A DNA stretch of 64,000 bases. Origin: Hyphomicrobiales bacterium (GTDB lineage Bacteria > Pseudomonadota > Alphaproteobacteria > Rhizobiales > Rhizobiaceae). This document shows positions 28,236 to 35,837 of this stretch, piece after piece (the first letter of the stretch is position 1; every line of letters starts with the position of its first letter). Both the position numbers and the translations under genes were made by a program. The stretch lies in the NCBI GenBank assembly GCA_900473915.1, contig UCNG01000005.1:62001-126000 (forward strand), given 5' to 3'. The notes beneath the pieces are model-generated. The model was not told the origin of the DNA, did no database searches, and was given only the letters and a program-made list of their open reading frames with translations.

Positions 28236-28421
28236 ATGGAAGGTCAGGTTATATTCTATAAGGACGACAGGATCATCTACCGGCACCATATCGACGTGCA
28301 GGAAGACGACTATTCAAAGGGCGTCAACGACGCGCTCATCGCTTTCCAGCGCAACTATGCAGGCTTCGACCTCGCAGGCGACAATATTCACATCCGCTTC
28401 AAGAAACCGGGTGATGTGTAG
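28236..28421 (+). CDS. Small hypothetical protein
   Basis: 61 aa from the ATG at 28236, which has a perfect AAGGAGG site; the frame upstream is only an extension. MEGQVIFYKDDRIIYRHHIDVQEDDYSKGVNDALIAFQRNYAGFDLAGDNIHIRFKK is a soluble, acidic alpha/beta-looking sequence. No family recognised. It stands alone, 70 bases before the end of the convergent DUF1127 gene. Confidence 0.7.
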   Translation: MEGQVIFYKDDRIIYRHHIDVQEDDYSKGVNDALIAFQRNYAGFDLAGDNIHIRFKKPGDV

Positions 28422-28490
28422 ATTTTGGAAGATCGTGCGGATTGATGCAGGGCCGGTTCCCGAAGGGGGAAACGGCCCCCATTTGCCCGT

Positions 28491-28637
28491 TCAAGCAAAA
28501 GCAGCTTCGCGGGCAACGCGATGAATGTCGCCGCGTGAAAGTCCGAGATCGGAAAGCTCGCGGTCGGTGCAGCCATTGAGTTCACGCACGTTTTCGCGAT
28601 ATTGCATCCAGCGATGGAAATGGGCACGAAGAGTCAT
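28491..28637 (-). CDS. DUF1127 small protein
   Basis: 48 aa from the ATG at 28637; upstream frame is not conserved-looking. HFHRWMQYRENVRELNGCTDRELSDLGLSRGDIHRVAREAAFA is the DUF1127 pattern (Arg-rich helix, then L..L.D..L.DLGLSR). DUF1127 proteins in Rhizobiales and Rhodobacter affect RNA turnover or phosphate metabolism, and in Rhodobacter one (CcaF1) is linked to the CcsR RNAs. Here the anti-SD RNA at 25779 is 2.7 kb away, so a link is only suggestive. Confidence 0.85.
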   Translation of the reverse strand: MTLRAHFHRWMQYRENVRELNGCTDRELSDLGLSRGDIHRVAREAAFA

Positions 28638-28857
28638 TGCGGTATCCCCTTTTTTATCTTCCTCCCGATAATGAGCTTCGGCCTTTCCCGGTCTTTTGAG
28701 AAGTGCGTTTCCTGCATGGCTGCCGTGACCGTAGCGAAATCCCAGCATTTCCACCGGATTTCCTTTTCCCTTAAGAAATAGCCTCCCAATATCGTAATCA
28801 TTGTGTAATGCTGGTTTAGATATAGCTGCCGTTTCACAACCGGCACCGGTTCGTTCC

Positions 28858-28890
28858 AGAGCGGTTCCGGTTAAAACGGAACCGTTGGAG
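28858..28890. repeat. Short copy of the intergenic repeat
   Basis: AGAGCGGTTCCGGTTAAAAC followed by GGAACCGTTGGAG matches the palindromic half of the copies at 13760 and 52321. The rest of the gap between DUF1127 and the next gene holds only the TCCCGAA...TTCGGGA hairpin (28920-28944). Confidence 0.5.
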
Positions 28891-28972
28891 CTGCTTTATC
28901 TATTTTACGCATGTCTTTATCCCGAAGCGTTCTCACTTTCGGGAGGCATGCTCCTAATTCGAGTTAGAATGC

Positions 28973-29578
28973 ATGAAAAAGACATTGATCATCGTCGGCA
29001 ACGCGCCTTTGGCGCGCGACCTTTCTGCCGAAGTGGATGCGGCGGATTTTGTTGTCCGTTTCAATGAGCCGATCGGGATGAGCGGCACCCGCACCGATCT
29101 GCTGATGCTGGCAACCACCAGCAAGCCCATGCAGCGGCGCCTCAGCGATCCGAGCTTCCTCCAGACGCCGACTTTCAAGGCAGCCAAGGAAGTGATGCTT
29201 GCCTATCATCCCAGCATCATTCGCAAATATCACCCGGTGCCAAACTTTCTTTCCCGCCTCAAGGGACGCCGTAGCGATTGGACGATGCAAACCATCGAAA
29301 TCATTGGTTCCGCCGGCAAGGAAATCCGGATCATGCCACCGCAATTCTATTTGGCCGGATGCAGAGAGTTGGGCATAGCTGAAGAGAATTTAAGCAAAAT
29401 CTTTCCAAGTACTGGCTTTTTCGGCATCTGGTACATGCTCGGAAAGTGCCCGGAGGAAAGCTGGGACGTGAAAATCTGCGGGTTCACCTGGGAAGGATGG
29501 AAACGCCACGCCTGGGGAGATGAGCGCAGCTGGGTTGAACAGAAAATCAAGTCCGGTCGCATCAGCCTTATCCAATAA
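28973..29578 (+). CDS. GT29-like (sialyltransferase-fold) protein
   Basis: 201 aa. The start KTLIIVGNAPLARDLSAEVDAADFVVRFNEPIGMSGTRTDLLMLA resembles the large sialyl motif of family 29 transferases, with the G-N and VVRFN residues. The later STGFFGIWYML plus the C-terminal ICGFTW / RHAWGDERSWVEQ, with one His near the end, fits the small and very-small motifs. Bacterial relatives are sometimes labelled 'urease operon accessory'. CMP-sugar use is a guess. It begins a three-gene glycan cluster. Confidence 0.6.
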   Translation: MKKTLIIVGNAPLARDLSAEVDAADFVVRFNEPIGMSGTRTDLLMLATTSKPMQRRLSDPSFLQTPTFKAAKEVMLAYHPSIIRKYHPVPNFLSRLKGRRSDWTMQTIEIIGSAGKEIRIMPPQFYLAGCRELGIAEENLSKIFPSTGFFGIWYMLGKCPEESWDVKICGFTWEGWKRHAWGDERSWVEQKIKSGRISLIQ

Positions 29579-29768
29579 CCGCGCCCGAAACATGGGACGC
29601 GAAACCGGTGCCTTGCCAACGGCTTTTAGCTCGCCGGAAGGCTGGTGCCGGCGATAGACCAAGGATTGGCAGGATGTCGACCACGCCGATATTGTCGAGC
29701 TGGGCTGGAAGCCTGTCTCCCGAAAATTTCCTGGAGCTTTTTCAGGCGCTTCAAGATAGATAAGGACC

Positions 29769-30536
29769 ATGAGCGAAACGCGTCCCGACATCACCCCGCC
29801 TGATGGCCCGCCTGGAGCCGTCAAAGCTTTCATCATTCATCTGGAGCGCGCCAGCGACCGGCAGCCGCAAGTTGAAGAGCTGGTGAGAAAGCTGCCTGTC
29901 GAGACCGAAGTGATAAACGCCGTCGACGGGCGCACGCTCGATGCGCAGACGATTACCCGCGTCTATCGGCGGTCGGTGCACACGCCCCGCTATCCATTTC
30001 AACTCAGCACGAACGAAATCGCCTGCTTTCTTTCGCATCGAAAGGCCTGGCAGGCAATTGTTGACCAAGGATTGGATGCTGGTCTCGTACTTGAAGACGA
30101 TGTGGAACTGACGTCGGAATTTGCCGCAGCCTATTCGGCAGCTTGCAAAATTCTTCAGTCCGACAGTTTTATCCGCTTCCCCTTTCGCGAGCGGGAGAGC
30201 GGACGCACAGTTCTGACAACGGAAAGTTCAAGGATCATCGAACCGATGCCGGTCGGCCTTGGCATGGTCGCCCAGCTTGTCGGGCGCGATGCAGCGCAGC
30301 GATTGCTGTCCGCAACCGAAATTTTCGACCGGCCCGTTGACACCACTGCGCAAATGAACTGGGTCACCGGGCTGAAACCGCTGTCCGTCCTTCCGGGCGG
30401 CGTGAAAGAAATATCGGTGCAACTGGGCGGAAGCACGATCCAGAAATCACGTTCCCTGCCGGATAAGCTGAAGCGCGAAATCCTGCGCCCGCTCTATCGC
30501 TGGAAGATAAAATCGCGCTCGCGTGCAGCTATTTGA
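29769..30536 (+). CDS. Glycosyltransferase family 25
   Basis: 255 aa. The N-terminal FIIHLERASDRQPQVEELVRKL and INAVDGRTLDAQTI are family 25 marks (LOS-type transferases), and LSTNEIACFLSHRKAWQAIVDQGLDAGLVLEDDVEL is the conserved core with the acidic metal site ED-D. It adds a sugar to a lipooligosaccharide or similar surface glycan in the cytoplasm. It is followed by a polysaccharide deacetylase overlapping its end. Confidence 0.85.
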   Translation: MSETRPDITPPDGPPGAVKAFIIHLERASDRQPQVEELVRKLPVETEVINAVDGRTLDAQTITRVYRRSVHTPRYPFQLSTNEIACFLSHRKAWQAIVDQGLDAGLVLEDDVELTSEFAAAYSAACKILQSDSFIRFPFRERESGRTVLTTESSRIIEPMPVGLGMVAQLVGRDAAQRLLSATEIFDRPVDTTAQMNWVTGLKPLSVLPGGVKEISVQLGGSTIQKSRSLPDKLKREILRPLYRWKIKSRSRAAI

Positions 30537-30543
30537 GGTTCCT

Positions 30544-31245
30544 GTGTCTGTTCCGATTTTTCTTTATCACCAGATCGATGTCCCGCCGAAGCATCGCGCA
30601 CCGTTCCGCAGCATGACGGTCCATCCCGATCGTTTTCGCCAGCAGATGGCCTGGCTGAAAAGGTTGGGCTATCGTGGCTTGTCAGTGCGGGACGCAATTC
30701 CTTACATCTACGGCGGAAAGCAGGGAAAAGTTGCCGTCATCACTTTTGACGATGGCTTCGAGAATGTTTTTCGCAATGCCCTGCCTGTTCTCCAGGAATT
30801 TGGCTTCACGGCAACGAACTATTTCGTCGCCAACCAGATCGGCGGCTTCAATCTATGGGACCAGGGGATCGGCGTTGCGCCCGCTAACTGCATGAGCGTT
30901 GCCGAAATGCGCGAATGGGCGGATCTTGGTCACGAGGTGGGTTCCCATACGCTCGACCATATTTTCCTTCCAGATGCGAGCGAAAAGGATGCCATAGAGC
31001 AGATTCAGCAGTCGCGAACAAAGATCGAAGACCTGCTCGGTAGCGAAGTCACGTCTTTCGCTTATCCTTATGGTGGAGAAAACGCAGCGACACGCAAGAT
31101 CGTCGAAGCGGCAGGTTATAAAAACGCGACGACGACAGAAAAGCGCCGCGCACGATCAACTGACGATCCGTTTGGCATTCCGCGCCTCACCATCAGGCGT
31201 AATGACATATTGCCGCAATTCCTGTTGAAGACCTTTATGCGCTGA
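30544..31245 (+). CDS. Polysaccharide deacetylase
   Basis: 233 aa from the GTG at 30544, which has GAGG six bases upstream; the frame starts at another GTG (30523) that overlaps the previous gene by 14 bases. NodB homology: FLYHQI, VITFDDGFENVF (metal Asp pair), GHEVGSHTLDHIFL (His pair) and FAYPYGGENAATRKIVEAAGY. It removes acetyl groups from a sugar polymer. No signal peptide is visible. Substrate unknown. Confidence 0.85.
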   Translation: MSVPIFLYHQIDVPPKHRAPFRSMTVHPDRFRQQMAWLKRLGYRGLSVRDAIPYIYGGKQGKVAVITFDDGFENVFRNALPVLQEFGFTATNYFVANQIGGFNLWDQGIGVAPANCMSVAEMREWADLGHEVGSHTLDHIFLPDASEKDAIEQIQQSRTKIEDLLGSEVTSFAYPYGGENAATRKIVEAAGYKNATTTEKRRARSTDDPFGIPRLTIRRNDILPQFLLKTFMR

Positions 31246-31361
31246 GCCGGGGGCGCATTGGTGTGGTGCATGCCCAATGTCACGCAGGTCAGCCATGCCC
31301 CCACGCTTATGGTTCGTGATGAAAATTGACTGTCATTATTACCAGTGTTGAGCCTATAGGC

Positions 31362-31375
31362 TTGATTTCGATCAA
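31362..31375. promoter_or_regulatory. FNR/FixK-type box upstream of hemA
   Basis: TTGAT-TTCG-ATCAA matches the FNR/FixK consensus TTGAT-N4-ATCAA exactly. It lies 96 bases before the hemA start, where an activator of a low-oxygen promoter would bind. In alphaproteobacteria hemA is a known target of FnrL/FixK-type regulators. Confidence 0.75.
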
Positions 31376-31470
31376 TGCTGCTTCACGCAAACGTGGCAAA
31401 TTGCCCCCCGATGCGCCATGGACGGCAAGTGCCAAAAGCGCTAGTTAGGGCACAGATTAAGGAGCGCATT

Positions 31471-32748
31471 ATGGACTATCGCCGTTTTTTCGAAGAAGCG
31501 ATCGACCAGTTGCACGCCGAGAAGCGTTACCGCGTTTTTGCAGATCTTGAACGCATTGTCGGACGTTTCCCCCGAGCTATCTGGCGCAACAATGGCACTG
31601 CCCGTGAAATCACCGTCTGGTGTTCCAATGACTATCTGGGCATGGGACACCATACGGACGTCATCAAGGCGATGTGCGACACCGCTGGCAATGCGGGTTC
31701 AGGTTCGGGCGGCACGCGCAATATTTCCGGCAATAATCATCCGCTGGTCGAACTGGAAAACGAACTAGCCGATTTGCACGGCAAGGAAGCCGGTCTCGTC
31801 TTCACATCGGGCTTTGTTTCCAATGAAGCCTCGATTTCCACGATTGCCCGGCTGCTGCCGAACTGTCTTATTCTTTCCGACGAACTGAACCATGCTTCGA
31901 TGATCGAAGGCGTGCGTCGTTCGGGAGCGGAAAAGAAGATTTTCCGTCACAATGACGTCGAGCATCTGGAACAGCTTCTGAAGGCAGCCGATCCTGCGCG
32001 CGCGAAGCTGATCGTGTTTGAATCCGTCTATTCGATGGACGGCGATATCGCGCCAATCGAGAAGATTGCCGATCTGGCCGACAAATATAATGCCATGACC
32101 TATATCGATGAAGTTCATGCGGTTGGCATGTATGGCGCACGCGGCGGCGGCATTACCGAGCGCGATGGCCTCGCACATCGCATCGATATTATCGAAGGCA
32201 CGCTTGCAAAGGCCTTTGGCGCTCTAGGCGGTTACATTACCGGCTCACGTGCAATTGTCGATGCGGTGCGCTCCTATGCGCCGGGCTTCATCTTCACCAC
32301 CTCTCTGCCTCCGGCAGTCGCTGCTGCCGCAACGGCTGCGATCCGGCATCTGAAAACGTCGCAGACGGAGCGTGACGGCCAGCAGCGCCAGGCCCAGCGT
32401 GCCAAGGATGTGCTTTCCGCGGCGGGTTTACCCGTCATGCCATCGGAAACCCATATCGTGCCAATTCTGGTTGGCGACCCGGAACTTTGCAAAAAGGCCA
32501 GCGACCGTTTGCTTGAAGTGCACGGCATCTATATCCAGCCGATCAATTATCCGACCGTTCCACGCGGTACCGAAAGGCTGCGCATCACACCGTCGCCTCT
32601 GCATGACGACGCTTTGATCGACGGTCTCAAGGATGCCTTGCAGGAGGTGTGGAATACACTCGGTATTCCTTTTGCCGAGCCTGCGGTCTCACAGCCCGCC
32701 AGTTCTGAGCGGATTATTCCGCTGATGGTCTCCAAAGCTGGTGGCTGA
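31471..32748 (+). CDS. hemA: 5-aminolevulinate synthase
   Basis: 425 aa from the ATG at 31471 ([14 protein letters not shown]), preceded by AAGGAG. It joins glycine and succinyl-CoA to 5-aminolevulinate, the C4 (Shemin) entry to haem used by alphaproteobacteria. Marks: [62 protein letters not shown] and the PLP lysine in [14 protein letters not shown]. Length fits the family. The promoter carries a perfect FNR-type box. A terminator follows. Confidence 0.97.
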   Translation: MDYRRFFEEAIDQLHAEKRYRVFADLERIVGRFPRAIWRNNGTAREITVWCSNDYLGMGHHTDVIKAMCDTAGNAGSGSGGTRNISGNNHPLVELENELADLHGKEAGLVFTSGFVSNEASISTIARLLPNCLILSDELNHASMIEGVRRSGAEKKIFRHNDVEHLEQLLKAADPARAKLIVFESVYSMDGDIAPIEKIADLADKYNAMTYIDEVHAVGMYGARGGGITERDGLAHRIDIIEGTLAKAFGALGGYITGSRAIVDAVRSYAPGFIFTTSLPPAVAAAATAAIRHLKTSQTERDGQQRQAQRAKDVLSAAGLPVMPSETHIVPILVGDPELCKKASDRLLEVHGIYIQPINYPTVPRGTERLRITPSPLHDDALIDGLKDALQEVWNTLGIPFAEPAVSQPASSERIIPLMVSKAGG

Positions 32749-32767
32749 TAAACAGGATTATTCGAAT

Positions 32768-32792
32768 AAAAGGCCGGTTGAACCGGCCTTTT
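32768..32792. terminator. Bidirectional intrinsic terminator
   Basis: AAAAGGCCGG (32768-32777) pairs with CCGGCCTTTT (32783-32792) around five bases, with a further T. Ends hemA and probably the convergent DUF2938 gene. Confidence 0.85.
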
Positions 32793-32799
32793 TGCTGCC

Positions 32800-33282
32800 T
32801 TAGAAGATGAGCTTGGCTGCCAGAGCCGCAAGATAAAGCCCCGCTCCGAACCATAGATGCATCACGACACTCCAACCCCTGGCAACCCATGGCTGGGGTG
32901 TCTTCCGCGCGGCGATTCCCGCGCCCATCCCCGGCTGCATGATAAAAAACGGAGCGGCCACGGTCAGCAATCCGAAGGCAAGCGCTGGCAGGAACTGCGG
33001 CGACTGCACCCATTCCCCCCCGCTGACGGCAGCCAGAATAGCTGCAAACAGCACACCGATCGCATAATGAAGGCCCCAGCCGAGAAGTTTCTCTCCCTGA
33101 AATGGTGCGCTGGCGACGATGCGTTCGTGCACGAAGCGTCCCTGCAGCATATGGCCGAACCAGCGCCCCACCAGCCCATAATCCAAATTCGCAACGCCGA
33201 ACAACCGCCCTCTGACCACCGCCCAGACATCCGTGATGAGTGTCGCTCCCACACCAATGAAAACGACCTGAAAAACAAACAT
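32800..33282 (-). CDS. DUF2938 membrane protein
   Basis: 160 aa, four membrane helices. MFVFQVVFIGVGATLITDVWAVVRGRLFGVANLDYGLVGRWFGHMLQGRF is the DUF2938 start. No biochemical function is known. It is divergent from a MerR gene, and a MerR-type long-spacer promoter reads toward it, so it looks like the target of that regulator. Confidence 0.75.
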   Translation of the reverse strand: MFVFQVVFIGVGATLITDVWAVVRGRLFGVANLDYGLVGRWFGHMLQGRFVHERIVASAPFQGEKLLGWGLHYAIGVLFAAILAAVSGGEWVQSPQFLPALAFGLLTVAAPFFIMQPGMGAGIAARKTPQPWVARGWSVVMHLWFGAGLYLAALAAKLIF

Positions 33283-33323
33283 TTACCTTTCCTTTCCACT
33301 TGCGCGGATCGTTGAAAAGGCAG

Positions 33324-33354
33324 ATTCTACAAGTTAAAGCCAACTTGAGGTCAA
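33324..33354 (-). promoter_or_regulatory. MerR-type promoter for the DUF2938 gene
   Basis: On the minus strand TTGACC (33354-33349) and TAGAAT (33329-33324) are separated by 19 bases, longer than the normal 17. The dyad CAAGTT-N6-AACTTG (33330-33347) fills the spacer. This is the classic arrangement in which a MerR-family activator twists the DNA to make the promoter usable. Confidence 0.75.
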
Positions 33355-33355
33355 C

Positions 33356-33778
33356 ATGAAAGATCTGGACATTGCAGAAGTCGCGAAAGTGACGGGCGTT
33401 CCCGCATCGACCCTGCGCTACTATGAAGAAAGGGGCTTGATTGCGTCGCATAGCCGGCGGGGCTTGCGTCGTGTTTTTGATCCCGGCGTTGTGACCAAGC
33501 TGTCCCTGATCGCTCTCGGACAGGCGGCTGGTTTTTCGCTTGATGATATTGCGGGCATGTTCGGGCCAGATGGCCACATCTCGATCAGCCGTGAAACCCT
33601 GTCATCGAAGGCGGATGATCTCGACCGTACAATCGCGCATCTGACAGCACTGCGAGACGGACTGCGTCATGCGGCCACCTGTCCCGCCGAAAGTCATATG
33701 GAGTGCCCGACCTTCCAGCGCCTGATGAAAGCCGCGGCAAACCGTGGCCCTCGCGCCAATTCAACCGGCAAGCGATAA
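33356..33778 (+). CDS. MerR family transcriptional regulator
   Basis: 140 aa. The first 70 residues are a MerR winged helix (EVAKVTGVPASTLRYYEERGLIASHSRRGLRRVFDPGVVTKLSLI), followed by a coiled coil (LSSKADDLDRTIAHLTALRDGL) and a C-terminal CPAESHMECPTFQRLM. Two C-terminal Cys could bind a metal or oxidant. Its start is one base from the -35 box of the divergent DUF2938 promoter. Confidence 0.85.
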   Translation: MKDLDIAEVAKVTGVPASTLRYYEERGLIASHSRRGLRRVFDPGVVTKLSLIALGQAAGFSLDDIAGMFGPDGHISISRETLSSKADDLDRTIAHLTALRDGLRHAATCPAESHMECPTFQRLMKAAANRGPRANSTGKR

Positions 33779-33780
33779 GC

Positions 33781-34947
33781 TCACAGCTTTTCGATCCAGC
33801 GCACCAACCGCGATGCGGCTTCATCCACCTGCTGTGGATCGCGGCAGAAACAAAGGCGGAAGAAGCCCTCCCCGCCGAGGCCGAATGCACCGCCGGGCGC
33901 CAGCCCCACCTCGGCACTGTCCACCATATCGATGGCTGCCTTGACGGAATCCCCGACCCCATCCACGCCGAAGAAAAGATAAAATGCACCCTGTGGCGGC
34001 GTCAGGCGAACTTTTCCTGTCGACAATAGCGAAGCGCACAAGCGGTCACGCGTTGAACGCGCGCGTTCGACCTGCATCGAAATAAAGTCATCCCCTTCAT
34101 CAAGCGCGGCAACGGCACCACGCTGCATGAATTGCGCGACGCCCGAATTCGAATATTGGATCAGGTTTTCAATAACCGGCCCCAAAGACGGGTGCACCGT
34201 CATCCAGCCTATACGCCAGCCGGTCATAGCCCAATTCTTGGAGAAGGAATTGACGAAGATGATGCGATCATCCGGCTCCATGATATCCATGAAGGACGGA
34301 GCGCGACCGCCGCCATAATAGAAATGGGTATAAATCTCGTCGGCGATGATCCACAGACCATGCTTGCGGGCCAGATCGAGAACGAATTGCAATGTTTCCC
34401 GATCCGCCGTCCAGCCAGTGGGATTGGATGGCGTATTGATGAAGAGCGCCTTCGTGCGCGGCGTAATGGCGGCAGCAATCTTCTCTGGATCGAGCATCCA
34501 GCCATTGGCGCCGAATTCCAGCTCGACCGGAACCGGAATGGCGCCAGCGAGACCAGCCGCGCCGACGAAATTGGGCCAGGCCGGCGAAAGGTAAATCGCC
34601 TCCTCGCCCGCTCCCACGGTTGCGGTCAGCGCCATTTCGATGGCGTGCATGCCGGAACCGGTGACATAGAAGTTCTCCGGTTTCAGAGGCAGCGGAAAAT
34701 GGCGGGCGTGATAGCGAGCCAGTGCATCGCGTAATTCGGGTATGCCTGCTTGCCAGGTATAGAAAGTCTCTCCGTCAGCGATGCCTTTTTGGGCCGCTGC
34801 GCGAATGAAATCGGGCGTCGATAGATCGCCCTCGCCCACCCAAAGCGGAATAAGCCCTTCGCGCCCGCGCCCGTGATTGGCGACCGTCACAATTCCGCTT
34901 TCCGGCGACTGGGCTGCTTCCCTACGAAGATTGGCAATGAGCGTCAT
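33781..34947 (-). CDS. Class I/II PLP aminotransferase
   Basis: 388 aa from the ATG at 34947, preceded by GGGGA; the longer frame to 35010 is unlikely. Marks of fold type I aminotransferases: YTWQAGIPELRDALARYH, NTPSNPTG (Asn of the cofactor site), IIADEIYTHFYYGG with the PLP Asp, and the lysine in SFSKNWAMTGWRIGW. The final Arg lies in GFFRLCFC. It moves an amino group between an amino acid and a keto acid; the substrate is not visible. Nearly touches the convergent merR gene. Confidence 0.88.
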   Translation of the reverse strand: MTLIANLRREAAQSPESGIVTVANHGRGREGLIPLWVGEGDLSTPDFIRAAAQKGIADGETFYTWQAGIPELRDALARYHARHFPLPLKPENFYVTGSGMHAIEMALTATVGAGEEAIYLSPAWPNFVGAAGLAGAIPVPVELEFGANGWMLDPEKIAAAITPRTKALFINTPSNPTGWTADRETLQFVLDLARKHGLWIIADEIYTHFYYGGGRAPSFMDIMEPDDRIIFVNSFSKNWAMTGWRIGWMTVHPSLGPVIENLIQYSNSGVAQFMQRGAVAALDEGDDFISMQVERARSTRDRLCASLLSTGKVRLTPPQGAFYLFFGVDGVGDSVKAAIDMVDSAEVGLAPGGAFGLGGEGFFRLCFCRDPQQVDEAASRLVRWIEKL

Positions 34948-35103
34948 GTTTTCCCCGCGTTGGACTTTGATTTTGATTTCGTGCTTATCAAGGCCCGTCA
35001 GCGAAATCACGCGGCTTTTTGTGATGGTCCGATCAAACGCTTTTATGGATCAAAAGAAAACGGAGCCACAAGGGCCCCGCTCTCATTCAGCCGTTTTGAT
35101 AGA

Positions 35104-35517
35104 TCAGGCTTTCTGCTTTGCCAGAAGATCGCGGATTTCGGTCAGCAGGACCTCTTCGCGCGGTGCTTCCGGTTCCGGCTTTGCTTCTTCCTTCTTCTTC
35201 AGGCGGTTCATTCCCTTCACCACAAGGAACAATACCCATGCGATGATCAGGAAGTTAATGAGAAGCGTAATGAAGCTGCCATAAGCGATGGTCGCACCGG
35301 CGTCACGGGCGGCAGCCAGGGTGGTCTTGGGTTCACCCGCCAGCTGTATGAACATGTTCGAAAAGTCCATGCCGTTTGTCAGCAGACCGATAATCGGCAT
35401 GATGATGTCATTGACGATGGAATTGACGAGGCCGCCGAACGCCCCGCCGATGATAACACCGATGGCCAGATCGACCATATTGCCCTTCAGGGCGAATTCC
35501 TTGAATTCCTTTAACAT
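35104..35517 (-). CDS. mscL: Large-conductance mechanosensitive channel
   Basis: 137 aa from the ATG at 35517 ([46 protein letters not shown]), the canonical MscL N-terminus and first helix. The second helix is [28 protein letters not shown] and the charged tail ends the chain. The pentamer opens when membrane tension rises and releases solutes on hypo-osmotic shock. Next to a kinase of the PrlS type, which in Brucella is linked to ionic strength. Confidence 0.95.
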   Translation of the reverse strand: MLKEFKEFALKGNMVDLAIGVIIGGAFGGLVNSIVNDIIMPIIGLLTNGMDFSNMFIQLAGEPKTTLAAARDAGATIAYGSFITLLINFLIIAWVLFLVVKGMNRLKKKEEAKPEPEAPREEVLLTEIRDLLAKQKA

Positions 35518-35837
35518 TCCTGTCTCCCTCACGAACGCGGACCGCTTGGGCCGTCCTGCTGCGGCGGCGCTCGCCAAATCAACCTGGGCACCAGATAAAC
35601 TGGCCGTGGATGGCAAAGCCGTTTTTTCAAAGGCGCAACCGAAAAGCGCCTTGTCATTTCAAACCAGTCCTGAAAAGGGCCCTGCACTTTCAGGATCACA
35701 CTGTCAGTGTGTAGACGAAAATTACCAAAGAAAAGATAAAGCGGCGAAAACGCACTGTTTTTGATCAATAATCTTGCGCGAGCGCACTGAAAGTGCTTGC
35801 GTCATTCCTCATCGAGGAGTGAGGGAACAAGCCGGCT

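Noticed and set aside
29658-29757. Short open stretch (KDWQDVDHADIVELGWKPV...) between the GT29-like and GT25 genes, with a 13-base match to 30062-30075
   Set aside because: Only about 32 codons after a stop; could be a relic of a transferase but too little to support a pseudogene.
35761-35768. TTGATCAA upstream of prlS, as a possible FNR site
   Set aside because: Lacks the 4-base spacer of the consensus; likely chance.
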